Assembly (NCBI GenBank): GCA_963736505.1
Contig: CAVTOZ010000003.1
Coordinates: 1,922,001-1,986,000, forward strand
Source of the DNA: Solirubrobacter sp963736505
GTDB taxonomy: Bacteria > Actinomycetota > Thermoleophilia > Solirubrobacterales > Solirubrobacteraceae
Length of the DNA: 64,000 nucleotides
Reading direction: 5' to 3'
Position 1 is the first letter of the stretch. Every line of letters starts with the position of its first letter. Under the pieces are notes generated by a model, which worked only from the letters and a program-made list of their open reading frames with translations, made no database searches and had not been told where the DNA came from. Position numbers and translations under genes: made by a program. Positions 50,031 through 58,281 of this stretch are shown here, piece after piece.

Positions 50031-50928
50031 CGATCCGGCAGCTCTGCGTCCCGCTCGTGAACCCGTCGACCATGGCCTGCGTGTTGGCGACGATCGAGCC
50101 GATGTAGGTCGCGCCGCTGGAGCCCGCCGGGCCGAGCGAGTCGGCCCACAGCGCGCGGCCGACGCGGGCGCCGGTCTGGCGCGCGATCGCGGCCTCGACC
50201 TTGGGGTTGACCGAGCTCTCGGCAAAGATCGTGCGCACGCCGGTGCGCTCGATCGTGGCGACGAGCTTGGCGACGTCGCCGGCCGACGGCTGCGCGGCCG
50301 TCGACAGCGCCGGGATCACGGCGCCGACCACCGTGATGCCGTAGCGCTTGGCGTAGTAGCCGAGCGCGTCGTGGCTCGTCACGAGCAGGCGCTGGTTGGC
50401 CGGCACGCGGTCCATGCACGCGCGCACGCCGGCGTCGAGCCGGTGCAGCCGCGCGAGATAGCGGGCGGCGTTGGCGCGGTAGCTCGCGGCGCCGCCGGGG
50501 TCGGCGCGGACCAGCGCGTCGCGGATCGTGGCCACGCCGGTCTCCACGCGCTGCGGGTCCTGCCACCAGTGCGGGTCGTCGCCGTCGAACCGGTTGCCGA
50601 CCTCGACGACGTCGCCGGAGTCGACGCCGGCGGCCGACAGCGCGTCGCCCAGCCAGGCGTCGACGTCGCCCCCGGAGCGCAGCACGAGGTCGGCGCCGGC
50701 GACCGCCTTCACGTCGCCGGGGCGCACCTCGTACTCGTGCGGGTCGGTGTTGGGGGCGAGGATCTGCTTGACCTCGGCGCGCGTTCCGGCGACGTTGCGG
50801 GCGAAGTCGGCGACCTGCGTCGTCGTCGCGACGACCTCGAACCGGCTCGCGCCCGAGCCGGACGCGGCGCCGTCGGAGCCGCAGGCGGTGGCGGCGAGCG
50901 CGGCGAGCAGGAGCACGAGGAAGCGCAT
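50023..50928 (-). CDS. znuA: Zinc-binding lipoprotein of the ABC importer
   Basis: 301 residues, cluster A-I metal-binding protein. The signal peptide MRFLVLLLAALAATACGSDG has a lipobox ending at Cys16. Metal ligands expected in the family are visible: His in DPHEYEVRPGD, His in DPHWWQDP, His in TSHDALGYYAKRYG and Glu in FAESSVNP. I use ATG 50928 because an ATG at 50943 lies inside the likely -10. Expression is probably repressed by the divergent Zur. Confidence 0.92.
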   Translation of the reverse strand: MRFLVLLLAALAATACGSDGAASGSGASRFEVVATTTQVADFARNVAGTRAEVKQILAPNTDPHEYEVRPGDVKAVAGADLVLRSGGDVDAWLGDALSAAGVDSGDVVEVGNRFDGDDPHWWQDPQRVETGVATIRDALVRADPGGAASYRANAARYLARLHRLDAGVRACMDRVPANQRLLVTSHDALGYYAKRYGITVVGAVIPALSTAAQPSAGDVAKLVATIERTGVRTIFAESSVNPKVEAAIARQTGARVGRALWADSLGPAGSSGATYIGSIVANTQAMVDGFTSGTQSCRIDA

Positions 50929-50938
50929 GCGTTTCGGG

Positions 50939-50979
50939 AGCATACTGAAACTCATTCTCGTTCTCAGTAGCGATACACT
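50939..50979. promoter_or_regulatory. Divergent promoter and candidate Zur box between znuA and zur
   Basis: TGAAACTCATTCTCGTTCTC (50946-50965) is AT-richer than its surroundings and contains TGA-rich half sites like Fur-family boxes. For znuA, CTGAGA (50962-50967) and TATGCT (50939-50944) are 17 bases apart on the minus strand. For zur, TACACT (50974-50979) is a -10 eight bases before the ATG. Binding here would block both genes. Confidence 0.5.
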
Positions 50980-50986
50980 GACCGGC

Positions 50987-51454
50987 ATGGAGTGGAGCGA
51001 CCACGCCAATCGCGAGCTCACCCGCGCGGGTCACCGCGCCGGGGGCGCGCGCGCGGCGGTCGTCGAGCTGCTCGCCGGCCAGGACTGCTGCCTCAGCGCG
51101 CAGGACATCCATGACCGCCTGCGCGAGGGCGAGCGCTCCGTCGGCCTCGCGAGCGTCTACCGCGCGCTCGACGTGCTCACGCAGCTCGGCCTGACGCGGC
51201 GCGTGGACGTCGGTGGGACCGCCGCCTACGAGCCCGCCTCGCCCGGCGGCGAGCACCACCACCACGCCATCTGCGACCGCTGCGGCAAGCTCGACGCGTT
51301 CGAGGACGAGCAGCTGGAGGAGCTCATCCACGGCGTCGCCGAGCGGCTCGGGTACTCGGTCGGCGAGCACGAGATCGTGCTCCGCGGCGCCTGCCCTGAC
51401 TGCGCCGGATCGCCCAGGGGGCGATCCTCCGGCGAGTTCGACCCGCGCCTCTAG
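50987..51454 (+). CDS. zur: Fur-family regulator, Zur-type
   Basis: 155 residues. Winged helix (SAQDIHDRLREGERSVGLASVYRAL key part GLASVYRALDVL), regulatory site GGEHHHHAICDRCGKLDAFED and zinc-structural cysteines CDRC and CPDC. Position opposite znuABC supports zinc sensing. The tail after CPDC (AGSPRGRSSGEFDPRL) is encoded by the two-stem repeat at 51407-51478, which also supplies the stop codon. Confidence 0.9.
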   Translation: MEWSDHANRELTRAGHRAGGARAAVVELLAGQDCCLSAQDIHDRLREGERSVGLASVYRALDVLTQLGLTRRVDVGGTAAYEPASPGGEHHHHAICDRCGKLDAFEDEQLEELIHGVAERLGYSVGEHEIVLRGACPDCAGSPRGRSSGEFDPRL

Positions 51455-51478
51455 GGTGCCGCCCGCGGGTGAACTCGC
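51407..51478 (+). repeat. Two-stem dispersed repeat on the zur 3' end (copy 2)
   Basis: GGATCGCCC-AGG-GGGCGATCC (51407-51427) is a perfect stem; a second stem pairs GCGAGTTC..ACCCGCG with CGCGGGTGAACTCGC (51432-51478) around the zur stop codon. Both stems and parts of the loop match the copy at 23180-23252. A terminator role is likely. Confidence 0.65.
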
Positions 51479-51479
51479 G

Positions 51480-51496
51480 CCGCGGCGAAGCCGCGG
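51480..51496 (+). terminator. GC-rich hairpin after zur
   Basis: CCGCGGC-GAA-GCCGCGG is a perfect seven-base stem with a three-base loop, 25 bases after the zur stop and directly following the two-stem repeat. There is no T-tract, as is usual for terminators in very GC-rich genomes. Confidence 0.45.
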
Positions 51497-51567
51497 GGTG
51501 TTAGCGCACGATCCGTTTCATCGGCCCGGAGCGGGAGTTTTCGCCCCATGCTGTGTTCCGGACCGAG

Positions 51568-53197
51568 ATGGAGCGAGCGAACTACACGCGCCGCGACGCG
51601 CTGCGACTCGGCGCGGGCGCCGTCGCGTTGAGCGCGCTGCGCCTCCCGCCCGCGCAGGCCGCCGCCCCTCCCCTCTTCGCCCTCCCACTGCCTGACGGCG
51701 GCGCCCATGCGTCGTCGGCGTGGCGGCTCACGACGGTGCTGACGGCGCCGCGCCGCTTCGATCTCGTCGGCCTCACGTGGGCCCGCGGCGCCGCGATCGC
51801 GGCCCAGGTCCGCGCGCGCCCGCGCCACGGGCGCTGGACCGCGTGGCTGCCGCTGCCGGCGCTCTCAGGCCACGCGCCGGACGGCGAAGCGCGCGCCCGC
51901 CGGCACCGACCCGGCGTTCACCGGCGCCGCCGACGAGCTCCAGTTCCGCCTGCGCGGCTCCGCCCGCGGGCTGACGGCGCGCTTCGTCAAGACGACCGCC
52001 GTGCCGCGCGCGCACGCGTCCCAGGTGTCGCCGCCGTACGTGATCCCGCGTGCCGCGTGGGGCGCCGACGCCGTCCCGCCGCGCGCCGCGCCCGGCTACG
52101 GCGCGGTGCAGGCCGCGTTCGTGCACCACACGGTCGGCACGAACGACTACGCGCCGGAGGACAGCGCGGGGATCGTGCTCGGGATCGCGCGCTACCACCG
52201 CGACACCAACGGCTGGAACGACATCGGCTACAACTTCCTCGTCGACAAGTACGGCCAGGTCTTCGAAGGCCGCGCCGGCGGGATCGAGGCGGCCGTGATC
52301 GGCGCCCAGGCGCAGGGCTACAACGCGCAGTCGACCGGCATCGCGTCGCTCGGCACGTTCTCCACGATCGGGCAGACCGAGGCGGGGCTGGACGCGCTGG
52401 GCCGCCTGATCGGCTGGAAGCTCTCGCTCCACGGCGTGCCGGTCCAGGGCCAGGTCGTGCTCACGTCGGCGGGCGGCGAGTCGAACCGCTACAGCTCAGG
52501 GACGCCGGTGACCGTCGAGCGCGTCTGCGGCCACCGCGACGGCGACAACACGTCCTGCCCGGGCGACGTCCTCTACGGCCAGCTGCCGGATCTCCGCGCG
52601 CGCGCCGCCGCCCACGCCGGCCCGGTGTCGGGGATCGTGGTGCGCGCCGCCTCGCGCCAGCACGGGTCGACGCCGGTGAGCCTCAGCGGCAACCTGCGCT
52701 TCGCCGACGGCTCCTCGCCGCAGGGCGCGACGCTGGGTGTCGAGTTCATGGCCGCGGGCTCCGCCTGGACGCAGGTCACGACGACCTCGTGCGGCCCCGA
52801 CGGCGCGTGGGCGGCGAGCGCGGTGCTCCCGTCCAGCGGCCGCGTCCGCGCCGTCTTCGCCGGCGATTCCACGCGCCCGCGCGTCGAGTCCGGCGCGATC
52901 ACGGTCCAGGTGGTGCCGAAGATGAACCTCGCGCTCGACAAGCGCCGCGCCCGCGCGGGCACGGCGTTCGCCGTCAGCGGCACGATCTCGCCGTCGCCTG
53001 CGCAGCTCGTGTGCCTGCTCGAGCGCCAGATCGCCGGCCGCTGGCACACGTCGCAGAAGAAGCGCATCCCCGTCCGCGCCGGCGCATACGCGACCCGGAT
53101 CCGCCCGAAGAAGCCGGGCCTCTACCGCGTCTCGCTGATCGCCGACGGCGTGACGCGGCGCAAGACGCTGCGCGCTACTCGGACTCGGAGCGCCTGA
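51568..53197 (+). pseudogene. N-acetylmuramoyl-L-alanine amidase (PGRP type), frameshifted
   Basis: The gene begins at ATG 51568 with a twin-arginine signal (YTRRDALRLGAGAVALSAL, then AQAAA). Near 51885-51900, in a GC run, the frame moves by one base: SGHAPDGEARA continues as AGTDPAFTGAADELQFRL only in the next frame. The rest carries an Amidase_2/PGRP domain (IPRAAWGAD, FVHHTVGTN, GWNDIGYNFLVDKYGQVFEGR, GHRDGDNTSCPGD) and two beta-rich C-terminal domains. It would cleave peptidoglycan peptides outside the cell. Either a recent mutation or a sequencing error; a GTG at 52001 could give a leaderless fragment without export signal. Confidence 0.8.
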
Positions 53198-54191
53198 GCC
53201 AGGTCGCGAGCTTGTCGGCGGCGTCGGCGGCCTTGTCGCCCGCCTTCGTCACGCCCTCGCCGAACTCGCGGAAGATGCCGCGGAAGCGCTCGGCGTAGAA
53301 CTCGCTCGCCGCCGCGCTCTCCTCGCGCGGGTCGACGCGGTCGGTGCGCTTGCGGAACTCGCCGCTCATGATCCGGTCGTACTCGCCGGAGCGGACCCAC
53401 TTGAGGATCTCCGAGACGCGCCGGACGGGGAACGGGTGCGTCTGCTGCAGCTCGATCTGGAAGCGCGAGAACTTGTCCCAGCCGGGCTCCCAGTCCTCGT
53501 ACTCGGCGGCCTGCGCGACGAACGCGTCGAGGCTGAGCCGGCTCGAGGCGGTTCCGCCCGCCATCACCATCAGCGTCTGGCACGTCGTCATCGGGCTGCG
53601 GTTGACGAGCGTCGCCGCGCGATCGCACGAGAGCTCGGCCGCGCGGTACCACTCGAGCAGCGCCAGCTTGATCGCCAGCAGCGGCAGGCCGGCGAAGAAC
53701 GGCAGCCGCAGCAGCGGGCCGATGCCGATGCTGAGCAGGATCGCCAGCGCCGTCGCGTACATCACGTGGTCGGACAGGATGTGGGCGGCCTCGTGGCCGA
53801 GCACGGTCCGCAGCTCGAGCTCGTCCAGCTGCGAGACCGTCTGCGAGTTGATCACGACCATCGGCCGCCCCGACCCGATCGCGCTCGCGTTGATGAACGG
53901 GTTCTGGCCCATGTAGAGCTCGGGGACCATCTCGATGTCGAGCCGTGCCAGCGCGGCGCGGTGCGACGCCCACACCTCGGGCAGCTGGTCCTCGGAGATC
54001 CGGACCGAGTTGGCCATCAGCATCTGGCGCAGCGTCCGCTCGTAGCCGAGCTCGATCAGCTTGCGCACGACGACGTCCATCATCGGGATCGACTTCAGCG
54101 CCGCGGTCGCGGCCCGGTCGGCAGGGTGCTCGTACGCCTTCGGGGAGATCTGGATCAGGCGCTGGTCATCGGGCAGCGTGGCAGCGGACAT
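53175..54191 (-). CDS. M48-family zinc metalloprotease
   Basis: 338 residues. Zinc motif HEAAH in VLGHEAAHILSDHV, followed by two membrane-like spans (ATALAILLSIGIGPLL, FFAGLPLLAIKLALLEW) and the third ligand Glu in AAELSCDRAA. M48 proteins of this short type are HtpX-like or YggG-like membrane-associated proteases of protein quality control. It is the last gene of a three-gene minus-strand run (glycosyltransferase, DUF3052, protease). Confidence 0.88.
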   Translation of the reverse strand: MSAATLPDDQRLIQISPKAYEHPADRAATAALKSIPMMDVVVRKLIELGYERTLRQMLMANSVRISEDQLPEVWASHRAALARLDIEMVPELYMGQNPFINASAIGSGRPMVVINSQTVSQLDELELRTVLGHEAAHILSDHVMYATALAILLSIGIGPLLRLPFFAGLPLLAIKLALLEWYRAAELSCDRAATLVNRSPMTTCQTLMVMAGGTASSRLSLDAFVAQAAEYEDWEPGWDKFSRFQIELQQTHPFPVRRVSEILKWVRSGEYDRIMSGEFRKRTDRVDPREESAAASEFYAERFRGIFREFGEGVTKAGDKAADAADKLATWLRRSESE

Positions 54192-54212
54192 AGGACTGAA
54201 GGTAGTGGGTGT

Positions 54213-54611
54213 TCAGCGATCCCTCACCCGAATGACCAGGCGCAGGCCGCTCCAGACCTCGTCGATCGCCGCGACCTTGTTGTCGACCAGCCCGCTCGCG
54301 AGCCCCAGAGCCCGAACGACGTTCTCGCTCAGGTCGGTCGGCACCTTCGACGCCTGCTTCGGCCAAGCGATCCACAACCCGGCGTTCGGCACCATCGCGC
54401 GCCGCAGCGCCGCGATCCGGCGGTCCAGGCCGGATCGCTCGGAGTGGAAGCTCACGATCACGTCCGCCTTCCCGCGCGCGGAGCGGGCGACCGTCACGCC
54501 GTCGGGCAGCTCGCCGAGCGAGAAGCCCTCGGGCGCGCCGAGCAGCACGACCCGGTGCCCGGGCTTGATCCCGAGCTTCTGCGGCAGCGGCGTGCCGGAG
54601 TAACCCGCCAT
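54213..54611 (-). CDS. DUF3052-family protein
   Basis: 132 residues. The start AGYSGTPLPQKLGIKPGHRVVLL and the segment LWIAWPKQASKVPTDLSENVVRALGL are highly characteristic of this actinobacterial family. The later segment VDNKVAAIDEVWSGLRLVIR is also conserved. Function unknown. The ATG shares one base with the glycosyltransferase stop. Confidence 0.9.
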   Translation of the reverse strand: MAGYSGTPLPQKLGIKPGHRVVLLGAPEGFSLGELPDGVTVARSARGKADVIVSFHSERSGLDRRIAALRRAMVPNAGLWIAWPKQASKVPTDLSENVVRALGLASGLVDNKVAAIDEVWSGLRLVIRVRDR

Positions 54612-56140
54612 CAGCGCACCACGATCACCGAGGAGCCGGTGAGCGGGACGGGCGCGCCGTTCGCCTCGTCCTCGGCCGTGCGCACGAGCGCGACGCGGTC
54701 GGAGCCGGTGTTGGCGCCCGGCGTCAGCTCGTCGAGCGGGACGCAGCGCAGTGGCCGCGCGCCGGGGAGCTCGCCCGCGTAGGCGGTCGGCGCGAGACCG
54801 ACGGAGTAGAGCTTCTCGCCCAGCTTCATCGCGTTGCAGTCGCCGGTGACGAGGCCGGCGCCGGAGGCGTAGATCTCGCGCAGGCGCCCGTTCATCGCCT
54901 GCGTCGCGCGCAGCACGGCGAAGTTGACGACCATGCGGTCCGGGCCGCGCGAGACCTCCGCGGTGTCGTAGATCCGCTGCCCGCCGACGCTCGTGGTGCC
55001 GAACAGCGCGCGCGAGACCGGGTCCGCCGGCCCCCATGCGCCGAGCGCGAACGCGAGCAGCAGCGCGCCGAGCACGAATGGTCTCCCCCGCGCGGGCCAC
55101 AGCGGCAGCCCGAGCAGCGCCAGCAGCAGCGTGCACAGCGTCAGCGGCACGGCGTAGCGCGGGATCGTGAAGGTCGGGAACGTCAGCGTCGTCCACGCGT
55201 AGACGAGCGCGAGCCCGGCCACGAGCGCGACCGCGCGCCGCAGCGGCGCCGGCGCGGGGCGCCGCCACAGCAGCACCAGCGTCGCGACCGCGAGCAGGGT
55301 CGGGAGCCAGAGGAAATTGACGATCAGCCCGTTGGCGAGGTTCTGGCGCAGGAAGAGCTTCGGCTCCAGCCCGAGGATCGCGCGCAGCGCGACGACGTAC
55401 GGCCCGTCGCCGGCGTGCGAGGACTCGACCCAGCTCGCCCACGGCTTCCCGCCCGCGATCGCGAGCACGATCCGCCACACGATCGCCGCCGCGACCGGCA
55501 GCGCGAACACGAGCCCGGCGCGGCGCAGGCGTCCCGTGCGCGCGCCCGCGAAGGCCACCAGCAGCGCGAACGGCAGCACGAGCGCGATGCCGGTCTCCTT
55601 GATCAGCGGCAGCAGCGCGAGGATCGCGCCGAGCCCGAGCAGCCGGCGGTCGGTCCACACCGCGCCGGGGGCGAGCGCGACCGCGAGCGCCGGCAGCAGG
55701 ACGGCGAGCACGAGCCCCTCGCGCGAGACGAGGAACATCGAGATCGCCAGCGCCGGGCAGATCGCCACCGCGAGCGCGGCCAGGACCCGCTGGCCGCCGC
55801 CCAGCCACGGCGCCAGGAGCCGCTCGACCGACGCGGCCACGACGGCGAGCAGCACGATCGCGATCAGCCGCTGCGAGCGCGGATCCTCGCCGAACAGCAC
55901 GAACGAGACCGACGACATCAGGTCCAGCAGCGGCGGGTGGATGCCGGCCGGGCCGGCGAGCTTGATCAGGCCGCCGAGCCCGTGGTGGTAGACGACCAGC
56001 GACTCGCGCATCCCGACCATCGCGTCGAGGTCAGGCGGGTCGCCGAGGAAGCGCGCGAGCTGGACGCCGAACCACGCGAGCACCGCCCCGACGGCCGCGA
56101 GCGTCGTCACGGGCAGCCGCCGGAGGCCAGGGGTGGTCAT
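54611..56140 (-). CDS. GT-C-fold membrane glycosyltransferase-like protein
   Basis: 509 residues with about ten spans. An early periplasmic loop has DPPDLDAM and HPPLLDLMSS, matching the GT39/ArnT-PMT plan in which an acidic residue and a PP-motif lie in the first loop. The C-terminal 130 residues are soluble. Such enzymes move a sugar from a polyprenyl phosphate to a lipid, protein or polymer outside the membrane. Exact donor and acceptor are unknown. Confidence 0.8.
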   Translation of the reverse strand: MTTPGLRRLPVTTLAAVGAVLAWFGVQLARFLGDPPDLDAMVGMRESLVVYHHGLGGLIKLAGPAGIHPPLLDLMSSVSFVLFGEDPRSQRLIAIVLLAVVAASVERLLAPWLGGGQRVLAALAVAICPALAISMFLVSREGLVLAVLLPALAVALAPGAVWTDRRLLGLGAILALLPLIKETGIALVLPFALLVAFAGARTGRLRRAGLVFALPVAAAIVWRIVLAIAGGKPWASWVESSHAGDGPYVVALRAILGLEPKLFLRQNLANGLIVNFLWLPTLLAVATLVLLWRRPAPAPLRRAVALVAGLALVYAWTTLTFPTFTIPRYAVPLTLCTLLLALLGLPLWPARGRPFVLGALLLAFALGAWGPADPVSRALFGTTSVGGQRIYDTAEVSRGPDRMVVNFAVLRATQAMNGRLREIYASGAGLVTGDCNAMKLGEKLYSVGLAPTAYAGELPGARPLRCVPLDELTPGANTGSDRVALVRTAEDEANGAPVPLTGSSVIVVR

Positions 56141-56166
56141 CTCGCCGCCAGCCTAACCATACGGCT

Positions 56167-56222
56167 GGAGAGTCGCCCTCTGGGCGATTCTCCAAGCGAC
56201 GCGAGCGCGCAGCGCGAGACGT
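56167..56222 (-). repeat. Partial REP-like element in the divergent gap
   Basis: GGAGAGTCGCCC-TCT-GGGCGATTCTCC (56167-56193) has the same TCGCCC/GGGCGA core as the stems at 23232 and 51407. It is joined to a GCGAGCGCGCAGCGCGAGAC segment (56201-56220), whose complement resembles the first half of the insert at 26979. It lies between two divergent genes, so it is not a simple terminator. Confidence 0.5.
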
Positions 56223-56287
56223 CGCCTTGCCCTTTGGTCTGCCCGGAAAGTGCTGCGCGTCATGAGCGATTCGGGTTGAATGCGTGT

Positions 56288-57424
56288 GTGAGCAGCCCCA
56301 GCGGGTCGCGCTTGCAGATCGTCGACGGCCTGGACGTCCACGCGGCGTTCCAGCCCATCATCGACCTGCGGGACGGATCGGTAATCGGATACGAGGCGCT
56401 GGCGCGCCCGCAGGACGGCACCTCGCCGGCGGAGCTGTTCGCGCTCGCACGCGAGCAGGGCACGCTCGCCGAGGTCGACCGCGCGTGCCGCGCCGCGGCA
56501 TTGCACCAGGCCGCCGAAGCCGGGCTGGGCGCGCCGTTCGCGCTGTTCCTCAACGCCGACGCCGGCGCGCTCGAGACCGAGGTGCCCGAGCTCCCGCCCG
56601 GCCATGCCACCCTGGTGATGGAGATCAAGGAGAGCGCCCTGACCGAGCGGCCCGACGCCGTGCTGCGTTCGCTCACGGCTCTGCGTACGCACGGGTGGGG
56701 CGTCTCGCTCGACGACATCGGCGCCGACTCGCGCTCGCTCGCGCTGATGCCGCTGCTGTACCCCGACGTGATCAAGCTCGACCTGCGCCTGCTGATCGAG
56801 CGCGAGCCCGCCGACATCGCGCGCGTGGTGACCGCGGTCGGATTCGAGGCCGAGCGCCGGCACGCGACCGTCCTGGCCGAGGGGATCGACTCCGAAGCCC
56901 AGCTCTCGATGGCCCGCGCGGTGGGCGCGACGCTCGGCCAGGGCTTCCTCCTGGGCGAGCCGGGTCCGATTCCGGACCCGCTGCCGGAGCCTGGACGACC
57001 GTTGCGGCTCGCCGGCGCCGGCGGCGACCCGGATGGTCCGCTCCCGTACCAGCGCGTGACCAACTGGCGCCGCCCGACGCGGGGCACGCCGCAGCTCGCC
57101 GAGCGCGCCGCGGCGCTGCTCTCGGGCCAGGCCGCCGCGCTCGGCGAGACAGGCATGCTGCTCGCCGCTCCGCCGTCAGGCGCGGCGGCGCGCGTGCGCT
57201 ACGCGACGCTGCGCGAGCAGATCGGCTTCGTCGGCGAGCTCGAGGACGGCGCGCTGGAGGGCACGTGGACCGAGGTCACGCTCGGCCCGGGCTACGGCGC
57301 CTGCTTCGTCGCCAAGCGCGACGGCGACGACTGGCTGTTCGCGACGTCCTACGACCGCGAGCTGGTCGTGGAGTGCGCGCTGCTGCTCATGGCGAGGCTG
57401 CCGCCCGCTCCGCCACGCCGCTGA
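56288..57424 (+). CDS. EAL-domain cyclic-di-GMP phosphodiesterase with a C-terminal sensor domain
   Basis: 378 residues from a GTG. The EAL domain covers about residues 10-235 and keeps key residues: YEALARP, LFLNADA (Asn), MEIKESAL (Glu), SLDDIGADS (Asp-Asp), IKLDLRL (Lys), LAEGIDSE (Glu) and GQGFLLGEP (Gln). The remaining 140 residues (LAERAAALLSGQAAALGETG, YATLREQIGFVGEL, ACFVAKRDGDDWLFATSYDRELV) look like a DICT/GAF-type sensory domain. No signal peptide, no GGDEF. It would lower c-di-GMP in response to a ligand. Confidence 0.88.
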   Translation: MSSPSGSRLQIVDGLDVHAAFQPIIDLRDGSVIGYEALARPQDGTSPAELFALAREQGTLAEVDRACRAAALHQAAEAGLGAPFALFLNADAGALETEVPELPPGHATLVMEIKESALTERPDAVLRSLTALRTHGWGVSLDDIGADSRSLALMPLLYPDVIKLDLRLLIEREPADIARVVTAVGFEAERRHATVLAEGIDSEAQLSMARAVGATLGQGFLLGEPGPIPDPLPEPGRPLRLAGAGGDPDGPLPYQRVTNWRRPTRGTPQLAERAAALLSGQAAALGETGMLLAAPPSGAAARVRYATLREQIGFVGELEDGALEGTWTEVTLGPGYGACFVAKRDGDDWLFATSYDRELVVECALLLMARLPPAPPRR

Positions 57425-58250
57425 TCACGTGCGACACCTGGGCGCCCTGCCACGCCAGCGGCGAGGCGCCTTCGTGCTCCGACACCAGCCGGGCGCCCGG
57501 GATCGCCTCGGTGTAGCGCTCGCCGATCGCGTACGGGTGCTCGGGATCGACCTCGTCGCGGCTGGCGACGATCACCGCCGGCGCGTCGATCTCGGCGAGG
57601 TCGTCCCAGCGCTCGAACGGGCGCGAGCGCGGCACGGCCTGCAGCGCGTCGGCCAGCGCGAGCGGATGCTCGTGCGCGGCGAGCCGCTGATTCAGGACGC
57701 GATCGATCGTCTCGCGCCACTTCTCGGGCACCTTCGGCGTGCCGTAGGCCTTCACGAAGCCCTCCACCCCGCCCTCGCGCAGGCCTTGCGCGAGCCGGTC
57801 CCAATGCGCGAAGCGGCCGGTCCGGTCGTCCTCCGGATCGAACGCGGGCGTGAGGAGCACGAGCCCGGCGACGCGCTCCGGGTGCGCGAGCGCGAACGCC
57901 ATCAGCGTGTGCGCGCCCATCGAGGCGCCGGCGAAGACCGCGCGCTCGATCCCGCGGTCGTCGAGCACCGCGCGCAGGTCTTGGGCGAGCCGCGCGTAGG
58001 TGTAGTCGTCGCTCGTGGCGGCCGGGTCGGAGCGACCGTGGGCGCGCGCGTCGTAGGCGATCACGCGGTGCTCGGAGCGCTGCAGCGCGGTCGAGCCCAT
58101 CACGACGTAGCGGCGCGTCGCGGTCAGGCCGTGCAGCAGGACGACGGGCGCGCACGGCCTCGCTTCGCTCGTCGTCGGCTTCGCCTGCCCGGACTCCTCG
58201 CCCGCGATCGCGACGCCGTCCGCGTCGACTGTGAACTGGTCCGCCGCCAT
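57387..58250 (-). CDS. Alpha/beta hydrolase with a short insert near the N-terminus
   Basis: 287 residues. Oxyanion motif VVLLHGLTATRRYVV, nucleophile Ser in FAGASMGAH, and later acid region DAPAVIVASRDEVDPEHP; the His is probably in EHEGASPLAW or VSHVISG, which is less clear. Between the first strand and HG, residues SGQAKPTTSEARPCA form an odd stretch encoded by a hairpin-rich segment (58150-58195). Overlaps the EAL gene by 38 bases at the 3' ends. Substrate unknown. Confidence 0.85.
   Translation of the reverse strand: MAADQFTVDADGVAIAGEESGQAKPTTSEARPCAPVVLLHGLTATRRYVVMGSTALQRSEHRVIAYDARAHGRSDPAATSDDYTYARLAQDLRAVLDDRGIERAVFAGASMGAHTLMAFALAHPERVAGLVLLTPAFDPEDDRTGRFAHWDRLAQGLREGGVEGFVKAYGTPKVPEKWRETIDRVLNQRLAAHEHPLALADALQAVPRSRPFERWDDLAEIDAPAVIVASRDEVDPEHPYAIGERYTEAIPGARLVSEHEGASPLAWQGAQVSHVISGVAERAAASP
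58150..58195 (-). repeat. Hairpin-rich insert in the hydrolase gene
   Basis: The + strand reads GGCCTCGCTTCGCTCG, a short gap, then GGC-TTC-GCC. The first part is like TCTCGCTGCGCTCGCC in the LLM insert; the TTC triloop is shared with the MscS insert. The frame is kept. Confidence 0.35.
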
Positions 58251-58281
58251 GCCGAGCAGAGAGGGTAGTTATCCTCGAATC

